Numbered from the stretch's first letter, positions 1-9,498 are shown. The stretch: 64,000 nucleotides of DNA from Candidatus Cacconaster caballi (GCA_018065695.1 JAGHST010000016.1:62001-126000), one strand, 5' to 3'. Numbers and translations are program-made. The notes: generated from the letters alone by a model not told the origin.

Positions 1-1068
1 CCTGTCAGTGGCCCACCCTGCGAATATGGTTCCTACAATCGCTGTAAGTTCGAATACGCCTACCGAAATGGCAGCGTTCGAAATGCTCATTCCCTTGTTT
101 TCAGTAAGGAACTTCGGTCCCCAGTCAAGCACTCCCATACGGAGTACGTAAACGAAAATATTGGCAATGGCCAGTGTCCAAACCCATCTGTTACGGAAGA
201 CCATCTCCCTGAGGAAAGCCTTGTGGGCACCTTTCTTGCCCTCTGTCTCTTCCTTGCCGGTATGGGTGCCTTCTATCTCGGGCAGTCCCACACTTTGCGG
301 CCTGTCTTTCAGAAGAAGGAATATCCATGCCGCTCCTGCAAGGGCGAAGCAGGCAGGAAGCCAGAAGCACCAACGCCACGCCCCATAGTGGGTTGCGTAG
401 GACATTATCCTCGAAGTGCGGTCTGCCTCGGAAAGGTCGCCCCACCCTTTGATACTGTCAGCAAGATTGGCAGTAATCTGCGATATCACGCTGCCATCAC
501 CGCTCATATCGGTGCCGAACCCTGTCATAATCCATCCGCATACAATCACAGCGCAGAATGCCCCTATCGAATGGGACGTATTCCAGATTGACATCTTGGT
601 TGCCAGCTGCGAAGGTTCTATCCACTGCGGAAGGAGTCTGGCGCACGGAGGAAAGCCCATTCCCTGAAAATACTGGTTCAGGATAATGGTGACACCCATC
701 ACGAATATCAGCATGTTGACAAACTGAGGTCCTTCGTGGACACCGGTAATCCAGTAGCTCAGGTCAACGCCGAATCCGAAGGCGAAATTGGAAGCCGCGC
801 AGAGCAGAAGGCCTATAGCCATGAACACTCTCGTGCTCACCCTGTCAACGATGAATCCGTTGATGAAACGGGAAAGCCCGTACACGAGCGAGCCTATGCC
901 TATCACCAGGCCGAAACTGGTGTTGGAAATGCCGTATTCCGCTGTCATTCCGGGCATTGCCACAGAAAAATTCTTGCGCACGAAATAGTATATGGCATAG
1001 CCTATCATCGACACGATGATTGTTCGCCACTGCCAGTACTTGAAGGATTTTTTGGTTTGTGTTGCCAT
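1..1068 (-). CDS. glpT: Glycerol-3-phosphate transporter-like MFS permease (OPA family), C-terminus cut by window edge
   Basis: Reverse-strand reading from CAT at 1066-1068 gives MATQTKKSFKYWQWRTIIVSMIGYAIYYFVRKNFSVAMPGM..., open to the window edge; GlpT/UhpT-like N-terminus; adjacent to glpC. Not in the ORF track because the stop lies outside the window. Confidence 0.85.
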   Translation of the reverse strand, partial: MATQTKKSFKYWQWRTIIVSMIGYAIYYFVRKNFSVAMPGMTAEYGISNTSFGLVIGIGSLVYGLSRFINGFIVDRVSTRVFMAIGLLLCAASNFAFGFGVDLSYWITGVHEGPQFVNMLIFVMGVTIILNQYFQGMGFPPCARLLPQWIEPSQLATKMSIWNTSHSIGAFCAVIVCGWIMTGFGTDMSGDGSVISQITANLADSIKGWGDLSEADRTSRIMSYATHYGAWRWCFWLPACFALAGAAWIFLLLKDRPQSVGLPEIEGTHTGKEETEGKKGAHKAFLREMVFRNRWVWTLAIANIFVYVLRMGVLDWGPKFLTENKGMSISNAAISVGVFELTAIVGTIFAGWATDR

Positions 1069-1098
1069 AAAAGGACAATTTCTTGATTCGTATCATTT

Positions 1099-2265
1099 TC
1101 ATATCTTGAGAGCACCGGCCAGGATGCTGACAGGATTTGCCACTGCCAGACCGGTATGCATCTCTATCTGCCACTTGCAGGTTTCGCAATCCGTGGCGAC
1201 CACATCGGGGGCCAACTGCTTCAACCGGTGGAAAAGAGGTTCTCCTATACTGTCGGAGATATGTCTGTTCTCTTTCTTGAAACCATACGTGCCGGCCACA
1301 CCGCAGCATTGTTGTTCGAGAACCGTAAGTTCCACTCCCGGAATCATTTTGAGAAGTTCAATTGAATAAAAGCTCCAACCAAGCTTCGCCATATGGCAGG
1401 CTGTATGGTAGGCCACTTTCATTTTGTAATCAGGCTTGAATGAGAGTTTCACTCCGTTGTCCGTGATGAATTCATAAATGAATTTCACGGCCATTTCGAC
1501 AGAGTCCCTGACGGAAGAATTGTCAATAGAGAGAATCTCCCTGTACTCGTCGCGTATGGTAAAAGTGCAGGTACTGCCGGTTGTAAGCACTTTTCCACCG
1601 CCCCGGACAGCTTTTTCAATCTGTTCGATATTGTTGTTTGCCTGTTTATCCGCACGTTTCACAAAACCATTGGAAATGAGGGCAATACCGCAGCATTGTT
1701 CATGCTCCAGAAGTCTGACGCCGATGCCCAGCGCATTGAGAATCTTTATGAGGTCCATTCCCAACTCAGGGTAGTTGTAATTGACATAGCACCCGTGGAA
1801 ATAACTCACTTTCAAAGGGAAAGCCTCTTGTGAGCGGGCAATTTCCTTTCTGTAGAGAGTTTCAAAAGTGCGCCTTGCATATCTGGGGCCACCTTTGAAC
1901 ATCATTCCGGCAGCGAGATTGGCAACCGGTGAAAATGCCGTACCCAGAGTCCCCATCAGATCAGTCCGGGAAAGCACAGTGTTGCGGATGACGTGGGAAC
2001 GTCTTCCGTACCTGAGTCTTGCTCGAAGAATATAGTCGGCTATCCTGACGTCGGAAGGACAGGCAACTTCGCATCGCTTGCAGTTCAGACAGTATTTCAG
2101 AGCATCGTTGTAATATTCCGGATCGAGCATCCTGTATCTCTCGCCGTCCGGCCCCGCCTGCTTGGGTCCCGGGAAAAGTCCGGTTGCTTTCGCTACGGGA
2201 CAGTACTCGTTGCAGATCGTGCATTTCATGCACTGCTCGAAATTATTGTCTCTTATATCACTCAT
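1099..2265 (-). CDS. glpC: Anaerobic glycerol-3-phosphate dehydrogenase subunit C (Fe-S protein)
   Basis: 388 aa; two 4Fe-4S cysteine motifs (CMKCTICNEYCPV, CLNCKRCEVACPS) and CCG-type motifs (HEQCCGIA, QQCCGVAGT); follows glpA/glpB-like genes. Confidence 0.92.
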   Translation of the reverse strand: MSDIRDNNFEQCMKCTICNEYCPVAKATGLFPGPKQAGPDGERYRMLDPEYYNDALKYCLNCKRCEVACPSDVRIADYILRARLRYGRRSHVIRNTVLSRTDLMGTLGTAFSPVANLAAGMMFKGGPRYARRTFETLYRKEIARSQEAFPLKVSYFHGCYVNYNYPELGMDLIKILNALGIGVRLLEHEQCCGIALISNGFVKRADKQANNNIEQIEKAVRGGGKVLTTGSTCTFTIRDEYREILSIDNSSVRDSVEMAVKFIYEFITDNGVKLSFKPDYKMKVAYHTACHMAKLGWSFYSIELLKMIPGVELTVLEQQCCGVAGTYGFKKENRHISDSIGEPLFHRLKQLAPDVVATDCETCKWQIEMHTGLAVANPVSILAGALKI

Positions 2266-2789
2266 CTTCCTGTTATTGAACCTATTGCATAAAGATTGGA
2301 AACAATTTCGCCATTGATGCGGGGATGCCCTTCGCAGTCGGTCACAACTCCGAAATGCATAAAAGGCTGGTCGGCATAGAAATCCGGAACCACCCAGGAG
2401 GTGTGGTCGCCTTCACAATTGAGATCCAGGCCGAATACAGGTTCCCACACCTTGTCGGCGGAAGATTCCAGTCCTTTGGAAAAGAAACTGCCGGTAGCGA
2501 GCCAGAAACGCTTCGCTTCCATTGGAGTCGTGCCGTGATTGGCAGTGAACACCGCCTTCAAAATGCCGTCTTCAATCTTTCCGCGAAGAACGGTGTCTCC
2601 CATAAAGAAAACGCCTCCGGCATCGGTAAATCGCTTCCTTTCCTGCAGATGATCATAAGAATCATCCCTGAACCGGCGGCTGCTTTCACCCTTCGCTACA
2701 GCAAGGACAGTCTCTCCTTTCGAGAGAAGTTCCATTCCTTTTTGCAGGCCACTGTGGCCACCTCCGATTATTATGTTGTCGAATTTCAT
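2262..2789 (-). CDS. glpB: GlpB-like subunit of anaerobic glycerol-3-phosphate dehydrogenase, unusually short (175 aa)
   Basis: N-terminal MKFDNIIIGGGHSGLQKGMELL dinucleotide-binding motif; ATGSFFSKGL, GLDLN and FGVVTD...NLYAIGSITG resemble GlpB; ATGA-type overlaps with both glpA and glpC. Confidence 0.75.
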   Translation of the reverse strand: MKFDNIIIGGGHSGLQKGMELLSKGETVLAVAKGESSRRFRDDSYDHLQERKRFTDAGGVFFMGDTVLRGKIEDGILKAVFTANHGTTPMEAKRFWLATGSFFSKGLESSADKVWEPVFGLDLNCEGDHTSWVVPDFYADQPFMHFGVVTDCEGHPRINGEIVSNLYAIGSITGR

Positions 2790-4774
2790 TTTTTATAAAT
2801 CCATTGGGTAAGTTGCGCCTCACGCAGGGCATCTCCCCATGCGACAGGAAAGATTCCCTTCCATCTTTCTTGCATGAAGCCGTCAATATCGGGATTTTCG
2901 AGCATCCGTGCGGCCTTTCTGGCGCAAAGTTGCCCCTGACAGGTGCCCATTCCGAGTCTGGTGCGGCGGCGCAGGGTGACAAGATCGAATACGTCTCCGC
3001 TTTCCACCGCCTTCCTTATCTGCTCGTCCGTCACGTTTTCACATTCACAGACAAGACTGCCTCCGAAATGAAAACCTCCGCTCAGATGGTCAGGAAGGAC
3101 TCTTTCAGCAGTGGAGCAAGGCACCTGACGCTTCAACTTCCGGCAGACCAAATCCACGGCCTGTTCTGCCATAAGTCTGTATGTCATCAGTTTGCCTCCT
3201 GTTACGGTAATAAATCCGCGTATGCCGTCCCTCTCTTCGTGGTCCAGCAGCACTATTCCCCGGGATATGTTGCGTCCAGTAGGGTCCGAGTCGGAAGCGA
3301 CAAGAGGCCTTACGCCACTGTATGCACGCAGAATACGGGTTTGAAGAAGTTCCGGAGCCAGTTTGGCGCCTTCGCGCAGAAGCAGATCCACCTCTGCCGG
3401 CTCCGGCCGCACATCATCTATGCCTTCCGGAGAAATTCTAGTGGAAGTGGTGCCGAGTATGCTGACGGAACTGCCCGGAACAAGTATGTCTCCGTCTGCA
3501 GACTTGCGGCAACGGTTCAGGACAACATTGTTCACCCGGTGGCCGAACACCAGAAGCGTACCTTTGGCCGGATACATCCCTATCCTCGCTCCAGCCATAC
3601 GGGCTATCTGTGAGCCCCAGATGCCGGCCGCATTTATCACTATGTCGCAGTAGATGTCTGTTTTTTCTCCTGAAAGCATATTCTTCACGTGCAGTCCTGT
3701 GACACTGTCACGCTCTTTTATGAAACTCACCACCTGCGTAAAGGTGCGTACTGCCGCACCGTGAGCTTTGGCATCTGCAATATTGGCAATTATCAATCTG
3801 AACGGGTCCACAGAGCCGTCGGGCACCCGCACAGCACCGGTTATCGAAGGATTGACCGCAGGTTCGAGCCTTCTGGCTTCAGACGGATCGATTGCCTCTG
3901 CAGCTATTCCGGCAGCCTGACACGATTCTATGAATTTCTTCTGATAGGCAGGGTCATCTTCAGGCAGCGAAATGAAAAGACCGTCCGTCGGCTCTATGCA
4001 GGATGGGGCTATCCTCTTCAGTATCATATTCTCGCTGATACATTCACGGGCGGATTCTCCATCACCGACTGCATATCTGGCACCGCTGTGAAGCAGTCCG
4101 TGATTGCGGCCCGAAGCGCCATTCGCCAAATCCTCCTTTTCCAGAAGAAGAGCAGTGAAGCCTCTCAGGGAGCAATCTCTCACTATGCCGGCTCCGGTAA
4201 TGCCACCTCCTATCACCACCACGTTGTAATGGTCTTTTCCGCTGCGAATCCTTGTTGAAGAAACAGTATTGAAAGGAGCGTCTTCAAAAAAGGTTATCCC
4301 CTTCGTGGTGGAGATGGAATTATATAAATCACAATATTTTCCGGCATCGTAGCCATATCGCGGATAAACCCATAACCTGAATTCCGACAGGAGCGCTTCG
4401 CTGCAGTGCCACTTGTCAAGAGACTCCATTATGTCGCCTCCGACCACCAGGATAAACTCATTGGAAGGCTCGGTGTCGCGCAGGTAGCGGAGAGTATTGA
4501 TTGTGTACAAAGGTTCTTTCAGAGCGAATTCGACGTCAGAGACCTTCACTTTCAGGCCGCTTTCCGCTGCCGCCTTACGTACCTCGTCGAGCCGTTTTTC
4601 AGCTGTGGCCAGAAGGCCGTCCTTGAAAGGATTCTGAGGAGAGACCACAAGCCTGACCTCCACTTGGGGAAAACGGCGGTTGATATATCCGACTATATCC
4701 AGATGCCCGTCGTGTATCGGATTGAAAGAGCCAAAGAGCAGGGCTACCTGATGTTTTTCGCGGTTCCGCTGCAT
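2786..4774 (-). CDS. Fusion protein: nicotinate-nucleotide adenylyltransferase-like domain (NadD, aa ~1-180) plus anaerobic glycerol-3-phosphate dehydrogenase subunit A (GlpA, aa ~181-662)
   Basis: Single 662-aa ORF; FGSFNPIHDGHL and VSSTRIRSG (NadD signatures) followed directly by DHYNVVVIGGGITGAGIVRDCSLRG (FAD-binding GlpA) and the BFD-like cysteine motif VCECENVTDEQI...GMGTCQGQLC. Confidence 0.9.
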   Translation of the reverse strand: MQRNREKHQVALLFGSFNPIHDGHLDIVGYINRRFPQVEVRLVVSPQNPFKDGLLATAEKRLDEVRKAAAESGLKVKVSDVEFALKEPLYTINTLRYLRDTEPSNEFILVVGGDIMESLDKWHCSEALLSEFRLWVYPRYGYDAGKYCDLYNSISTTKGITFFEDAPFNTVSSTRIRSGKDHYNVVVIGGGITGAGIVRDCSLRGFTALLLEKEDLANGASGRNHGLLHSGARYAVGDGESARECISENMILKRIAPSCIEPTDGLFISLPEDDPAYQKKFIESCQAAGIAAEAIDPSEARRLEPAVNPSITGAVRVPDGSVDPFRLIIANIADAKAHGAAVRTFTQVVSFIKERDSVTGLHVKNMLSGEKTDIYCDIVINAAGIWGSQIARMAGARIGMYPAKGTLLVFGHRVNNVVLNRCRKSADGDILVPGSSVSILGTTSTRISPEGIDDVRPEPAEVDLLLREGAKLAPELLQTRILRAYSGVRPLVASDSDPTGRNISRGIVLLDHEERDGIRGFITVTGGKLMTYRLMAEQAVDLVCRKLKRQVPCSTAERVLPDHLSGGFHFGGSLVCECENVTDEQIRKAVESGDVFDLVTLRRRTRLGMGTCQGQLCARKAARMLENPDIDGFMQERWKGIFPVAWGDALREAQLTQWIYKK

Positions 4775-4775
4775 A

Positions 4776-5351
4776 TCACTTCTTCAAAAAACGGGAAACA
4801 GTACTTTCAGCGTCAGAGAGACACCTCTCCAGATTGTCGTTCACCAGCACTACATCGAACTGCGGAGCGAATTCCAACTCTTCCGAGGCTTTTCTGACAC
4901 GTTTCTCTATGGACTGCGGGTCATCGGTACCTCTGAGTTCCAGACGTCTGCGCAATTCATCTATGGAAGGGGCCTTGACGAAGACGCTCAGGGCGGCATC
5001 ACCGAAATAGCGCTTCAGATTAACCCCTCCCTTTACGTCCACATCGAAAAGAATCACCTTGCCGTCATTCCACAGACGGCTTACTTCGGACTTCAAAGTA
5101 CCGTACCGAGTGCCGGCATAAACCTCTTCGTGCTCGACGAATTCTCCCGCAGCCACTCTGCGGCTGAACTCCTCATCGGATATGAAATAGTACTCCACGC
5201 CGTCGCGTTCTGTCCCTCTCGGAGCTCTCGAAGTGGCGGAAATAGAAAAAGCGAAACAGTTGTAAACCTCCAGAAGATGATTCACCACCGTGCTTTTCCC
5301 CGACCCGGATGGAGCTGAAAATATAATCACTTTTCCCTGTTTCACAGACAT
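4776..5351 (-). CDS. gmk: Guanylate kinase
   Basis: 191 aa; P-loop VIIFSAPSGSGKST, SATSRAPRGTERDGVEYYFISDEEF. Confidence 0.96.
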   Translation of the reverse strand: MSVKQGKVIIFSAPSGSGKSTVVNHLLEVYNCFAFSISATSRAPRGTERDGVEYYFISDEEFSRRVAAGEFVEHEEVYAGTRYGTLKSEVSRLWNDGKVILFDVDVKGGVNLKRYFGDAALSVFVKAPSIDELRRRLELRGTDDPQSIEKRVRKASEELEFAPQFDVVLVNDNLERCLSDAESTVSRFLKK

Positions 5352-5397
5352 TGTCAGTTTTAATGAATATAAAATACAAATTTAGTAAAAAATCCAC

Positions 5398-5405
5398 TAT
5401 CTTTG
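5398..5405 (+). promoter_or_regulatory. Bacteroidota-type -7 box TATCTTTG upstream of the aldolase gene
   Basis: TAnnTTTG match 35 bp before the ATG at 5440. Confidence 0.6.
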
Positions 5406-5439
5406 CCACGTCCAAACAAGAATTAAACTTTCAACGAAT

Positions 5440-6441
5440 ATGGTATCTTACAAAGAAATCGGACTGGTAAACACCAAGGATATGTTTGCCAAGGCAGTCA
5501 AGGGCGGATATGCCATTCCGGCCTTCAATTTCAACAATATGGAACAGCTTCAGGCCATCATAATGGCATCAGCTGAAACAAAATCCCCTGTCATCCTTCA
5601 GGTTTCGAAGGGAGCGCGCAACTATGCCAACCAGACACTTCTGCGCTATATGGCTGAAGGTGCTGTCCAGTATGCAAGGGAACTCGGTTGGGAAAATCCT
5701 CAGATTGTGCTTCACCTCGACCACGGTGACAGCTTCGAACTTTGCAAGAGTTGCGTGGATATGGGCTTTTCGTCAGTAATGATAGACGCATCCGCACTTC
5801 CTTTCGAGGAAAATATCGCCCTCACCAAGAAGGTCGTGGACTATGCCCACAAATATGACGTCTCGGTAGAAGCCGAACTCGGTGTGCTTGCAGGTGTGGA
5901 AGATGAGGTTTCCGCTGAGGAATCGCACTACACAAAGCCTGAGGAAGTAATCGAATTCGCCACACGAAGCGGCTGCGACTCCCTTGCCATCTCAATCGGG
6001 ACGTCTCACGGAGCATACAAGTTCACTCCGGAACAGTGTACGGTAGATCCTCAGACCGGCCGTCTCGTTCCTCCTCCATTGGCCTTCGATGTCCTCAGTG
6101 AAGTTGAAAAGAAGCTTCCCGGCTTCCCTATCGTCCTCCACGGTTCATCTTCAGTGCCTCAGGAAGAGGTCGATACGATCAATGCCAACGGAGGTGCACT
6201 CAAAGCAGCCGTCGGCATTCCTGAAGAGCAGCTTCGCAAGGCCGCGAAGAGTGCGGTATGCAAGATCAACATCGATTCCGACTCACGTCTTGCAATGACA
6301 GCCGCCATACGCAAGGTATTCTCTGAAAAGCCTGCAGAATTCGATCCTCGCAAATACCTGGGTCCGGCACGTGACAATATGAAGAAACTCTACGTCCATA
6401 AGATAGTAAACGTACTCGGCAGCGACGGCAAAGCCCTCTAA
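5440..6441 (+). CDS. fba: Class II fructose-1,6-bisphosphate aldolase
   Basis: 333 aa; AIPAFNFNNMEQLQAI, LHLDHGDSFE, SVMIDASALPFEENI, SIGTSHGAYKF. Confidence 0.95.
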   Translation: MVSYKEIGLVNTKDMFAKAVKGGYAIPAFNFNNMEQLQAIIMASAETKSPVILQVSKGARNYANQTLLRYMAEGAVQYARELGWENPQIVLHLDHGDSFELCKSCVDMGFSSVMIDASALPFEENIALTKKVVDYAHKYDVSVEAELGVLAGVEDEVSAEESHYTKPEEVIEFATRSGCDSLAISIGTSHGAYKFTPEQCTVDPQTGRLVPPPLAFDVLSEVEKKLPGFPIVLHGSSSVPQEEVDTINANGGALKAAVGIPEEQLRKAAKSAVCKINIDSDSRLAMTAAIRKVFSEKPAEFDPRKYLGPARDNMKKLYVHKIVNVLGSDGKAL

Positions 6442-6511
6442 ACCAAGTCACAACATAGCAAAGCGCATGCTCAGTCAATTCAGGGCATGCGTTTGTTTTT
6501 AAAAAATACGT

Positions 6512-6519
6512 TACCTTTG
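6512..6519 (+). promoter_or_regulatory. -7 box TACCTTTG immediately upstream of the GntP-family start codon
   Basis: ttacctttgcccctATG; only 6 nt between the box and the ATG at 6526. Confidence 0.55.
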
Positions 6520-6525
6520 CCCCCT

Positions 6526-7908
6526 ATGAACGGTATTTTTCTGACAGCGGTATTCATTGCCGCAATGGCGCTTATGATACTTTCCATCTCGAAATGGAAA
6601 GTGCACCCCTTTCTGGCCATAATCGGCGTGGCCCTACTGATGGCCATAGCGGTGGGACTTCCGCTTGACACCATCCCTACCACCCTCGGCAAAGGATTCT
6701 CATCCATCTTCGTCAGCATCGGCCTTGTAATAATCTTCGGCACCATCATCGGACAGATACTGGAAAAGACAGGTGCAGCCCTGCGGCTCGCCGACACGGT
6801 CCTCAAAATCCTGGGGCCGCGCCACCCGCAACTGGCCGTGATGATTATAGGATGGATTGTCTCGATTCCCGTCTTTTGCGACAGCGGTTTCATTATCGTC
6901 AACCCCATACGCAGGAATCTCTCCCGCCGGACAGGTGTCTCGTCCGTTTCGCTGACCGTAGCGCTCTCTGCCGGACTTTATGCGGCACACGTCCTGATTC
7001 CGCCGACTCCGGGGCCGGTGGCCGCCGCCGGTATGGTCGGGCTGGAGAACAACCTTCTTTCCGTGATAGGGATAGGCGCTGCAATATCTGTGTTCACTCT
7101 CCTTCCGACATATTTCTTCGCAAAGAAAGTGGGCCGAAAAGTAAAATCGGCAGATGAAAACGGGACAGGAAACGCTCCGGCCGAAACATATGAGCAGACA
7201 ATCGATTCTTTCGGCACTCTGCCCTCCACTGCCGCCTCGCTCCTTCCGATCATAGTGCCGATAGTACTGATGGCGGCAGGCTCGATTGCTTCGATGTCCG
7301 GTGCAGGGAGCACTTTTGCCGGGACTCTCGCAACATTCCTAGGCAAACCGGTGATTGCCCTTATCTGCGGCACGCTGTTCGCCCTGATTCCGCTCTTGAG
7401 GACAGGAAAAGCATCCGCCCTTTATGAAATCACGCAGGAATCCCTCAAGACCGCAGGCCCCATCATATTCATCACTGCAGCAGGAAGTGTCCTCGGACAG
7501 GTCATAATGGATGCGGGTTTTGTCGGCTTCATTCAGGACAATGCGTCCGTTCTCAGCGCTGCCGGCATTTTCTTTCCTTTCGCAGTGGCTGCAATTCTGA
7601 AAACCGCAGTTGGTTCATCCACTGTGGCACTAACCACCACTGCCGGCATTATGGGAATGTTCGATGCCGGGAATTCGATTATGGCTGCGCTGGGTTACAC
7701 GTCACCTTTGGGCGCAGCACTTGTTGTCATGGCCATCGGGGCCGGCGCAATGACAGTGTCACACGCCAACGACAGCTATTTCTGGGTGGTGACCAATTTC
7801 GGCGGAATGACACCGGAAGACGGTTACAGGATCCAGACGGTGATGTCGCTCATTATGGGCCTTTCAACCATAACGGCAGTTTTCCTGCTGAGTCTGATTC
7901 TTTTATAG
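6526..7908 (+). CDS. GntP-family gluconate/H+ symporter-like permease
   Basis: Multi-TM; VFCDSGFIIVNPI and HANDSYFWVVTNFGGM GntP signatures. Start placed at 6526 rather than 6487 because the promoter-like box lies at 6512. Confidence 0.9.
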   Translation: MNGIFLTAVFIAAMALMILSISKWKVHPFLAIIGVALLMAIAVGLPLDTIPTTLGKGFSSIFVSIGLVIIFGTIIGQILEKTGAALRLADTVLKILGPRHPQLAVMIIGWIVSIPVFCDSGFIIVNPIRRNLSRRTGVSSVSLTVALSAGLYAAHVLIPPTPGPVAAAGMVGLENNLLSVIGIGAAISVFTLLPTYFFAKKVGRKVKSADENGTGNAPAETYEQTIDSFGTLPSTAASLLPIIVPIVLMAAGSIASMSGAGSTFAGTLATFLGKPVIALICGTLFALIPLLRTGKASALYEITQESLKTAGPIIFITAAGSVLGQVIMDAGFVGFIQDNASVLSAAGIFFPFAVAAILKTAVGSSTVALTTTAGIMGMFDAGNSIMAALGYTSPLGAALVVMAIGAGAMTVSHANDSYFWVVTNFGGMTPEDGYRIQTVMSLIMGLSTITAVFLLSLILL

Positions 7909-7909
7909 A

Positions 7910-8161
7910 AACCCCTATATCTGTCCGTTCCTCTCCTCACCTATCAATGCCGGCGTACCGGCAATGCTTCTGGGGCTGATTCTCGTCCCAATCGTAAATC
8001 TTTTTACTCGCGTCAGGAACAAAACTGCCGTCGAGGAGATGTTCGGCTGTTATAACAAAAATGTAACAGTCAAGGCAGCGACGGCGCTTATCTTTCCAGA
8101 AGACGGAGCAGCGGCAGAATCCTGTGCTCGTTGTACGGATGCTCCCTCAGAGGCAGATTGA
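7910..8161 (+). pseudogene. C-terminal remnant of a sodium:solute symporter (SSS) family gene
   Basis: Frame reads NPYICPFLSSPINAGVPAMLLGLILVPIVNLFTRVRNKTAVEEMFGCYNKNVTVKAATAL, resembling an SSS C-terminus; all upstream coding sequence missing; runs into the 3' end of the convergent aldehyde dehydrogenase. Confidence 0.6.
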
Positions 8162-9497
8162 ACCGCGTGCATCCCCTGAGAACGGTAGAGGCGTGGGTGA
8201 ATTCGCGGAAGCCCCACTGCCCGTGATAAGCCCCCATTCCGGAATGGCCGACACCTCCGAACGGTACACCCTTGACCATCATATGCACACAGACCTCATT
8301 GATGCAACCGCCTCCGTACTGAAGCGAGCGCATCACACGGTCGGCCCATCTGATGTTCTTGGTAAACAGATACATAGCCAGCGGATGTTCCCTGTTTTCA
8401 ATGATGTCAAGAATTGCATCAACCTCGCAGTCCCTGAAAGGAACGACAGGAAGCAGCGGGCAGAACAGTTCTTTACGGACAATATCCTCATCTGCACCGA
8501 CCGGATAGATTATCGTCGGAGCGTAACGTTGCTCAGTTGCATTACCTCTGCCACCAAAAATAATGCGGTCGCGGTATGCATCGGCAAGGGATGAACATTT
8601 TTCGTAAGCCTGAGGCGTGATAAGTTTAGGATATTCCCCGTTATCCTGTGCATTCTCACCTATTTGCCGCACAAACTCGTTCTTGAGTGCATCGAGGAAA
8701 TCGGGGGCAATTTCCTCAGCCACGGCCACCTGATTGATGTTTATGCATATCTGGCCCGCATTGCACAGTTTGAAAAAGGCTATCTTGCGCGCCGCGTCGC
8801 GGATGTCGGCATCCTTGCGTACGATGCACCAGTTGCCGGTTTCACCTCCCAGTTCAAGAGCCACTGGCGTCAAGTTCTCAGCAGCCTTTGCCAGAACGTG
8901 CTTGCCCACTTGGGGCGAGCCGGTATAGAAAATCTTGTCCCACTTCTGTTCCAGGCACATATCGGCAACATCGTGTCCGCCGTCTATCAATGTCACAAAC
9001 TCAGGAGGAAAGACTTCCGCTATGAATTTCTTCATAGCCGCCGTGCAATTGGCGGATTTGGCACTTGCCTTGATTACGACGGTATTGCCTCCGCAAATGC
9101 TTGCGGCAACTACGCCAAGCGTCAGAAGAATAGGGAAATTGAACGGACTGATTACCAGTGTGACGCCGTACGGCATCTTGTAAACTTTGGTGACAAGGCT
9201 CGGGAAGCACATCAATCCGCTGAAATGCCTTTCCGGGCGGGCCCATTTCCGAAGGCCGCGCAGCATTTCGTTGATTTCCACTACTATGGGTCCTATGTCG
9301 CAGAGATAGGCTTCCGTTGCGCTGCGACCCAAATCCTTGCGCAACGCATCTTCGAAATCCTTTTCGTGGGAGATGACCGCATCGCGGAGCCTCCGTAACT
9401 GGCGAAGCCTCCAGTTCACGTCCAGAGTAGTGCCCGTACGGAAGAATGTTCTTTGTTTTTCGACGATGCCTTGAATATTGGAAACTGTGTATGGCAT
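8088..9497 (-). CDS. NAD(P)-dependent aldehyde dehydrogenase (ALDH3-like)
   Basis: 469 aa; PFNFPILLTLGVVAASICGGNTVVIKAS, ALELGGETGNWCIV, FKLCNAGQICININ. Confidence 0.92.
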   Translation of the reverse strand: MPYTVSNIQGIVEKQRTFFRTGTTLDVNWRLRQLRRLRDAVISHEKDFEDALRKDLGRSATEAYLCDIGPIVVEINEMLRGLRKWARPERHFSGLMCFPSLVTKVYKMPYGVTLVISPFNFPILLTLGVVAASICGGNTVVIKASAKSANCTAAMKKFIAEVFPPEFVTLIDGGHDVADMCLEQKWDKIFYTGSPQVGKHVLAKAAENLTPVALELGGETGNWCIVRKDADIRDAARKIAFFKLCNAGQICININQVAVAEEIAPDFLDALKNEFVRQIGENAQDNGEYPKLITPQAYEKCSSLADAYRDRIIFGGRGNATEQRYAPTIIYPVGADEDIVRKELFCPLLPVVPFRDCEVDAILDIIENREHPLAMYLFTKNIRWADRVMRSLQYGGGCINEVCVHMMVKGVPFGGVGHSGMGAYHGQWGFREFTHASTVLRGCTRFNLPLREHPYNEHRILPLLRLLER

Positions 9498-9498
9498 A

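Noticed and set aside
7964-8161. Intact 65-aa small membrane protein gene
   Set aside because: Homology-like sequence continues upstream of the ATG and matches only the tail of a larger symporter; better explained as a remnant.
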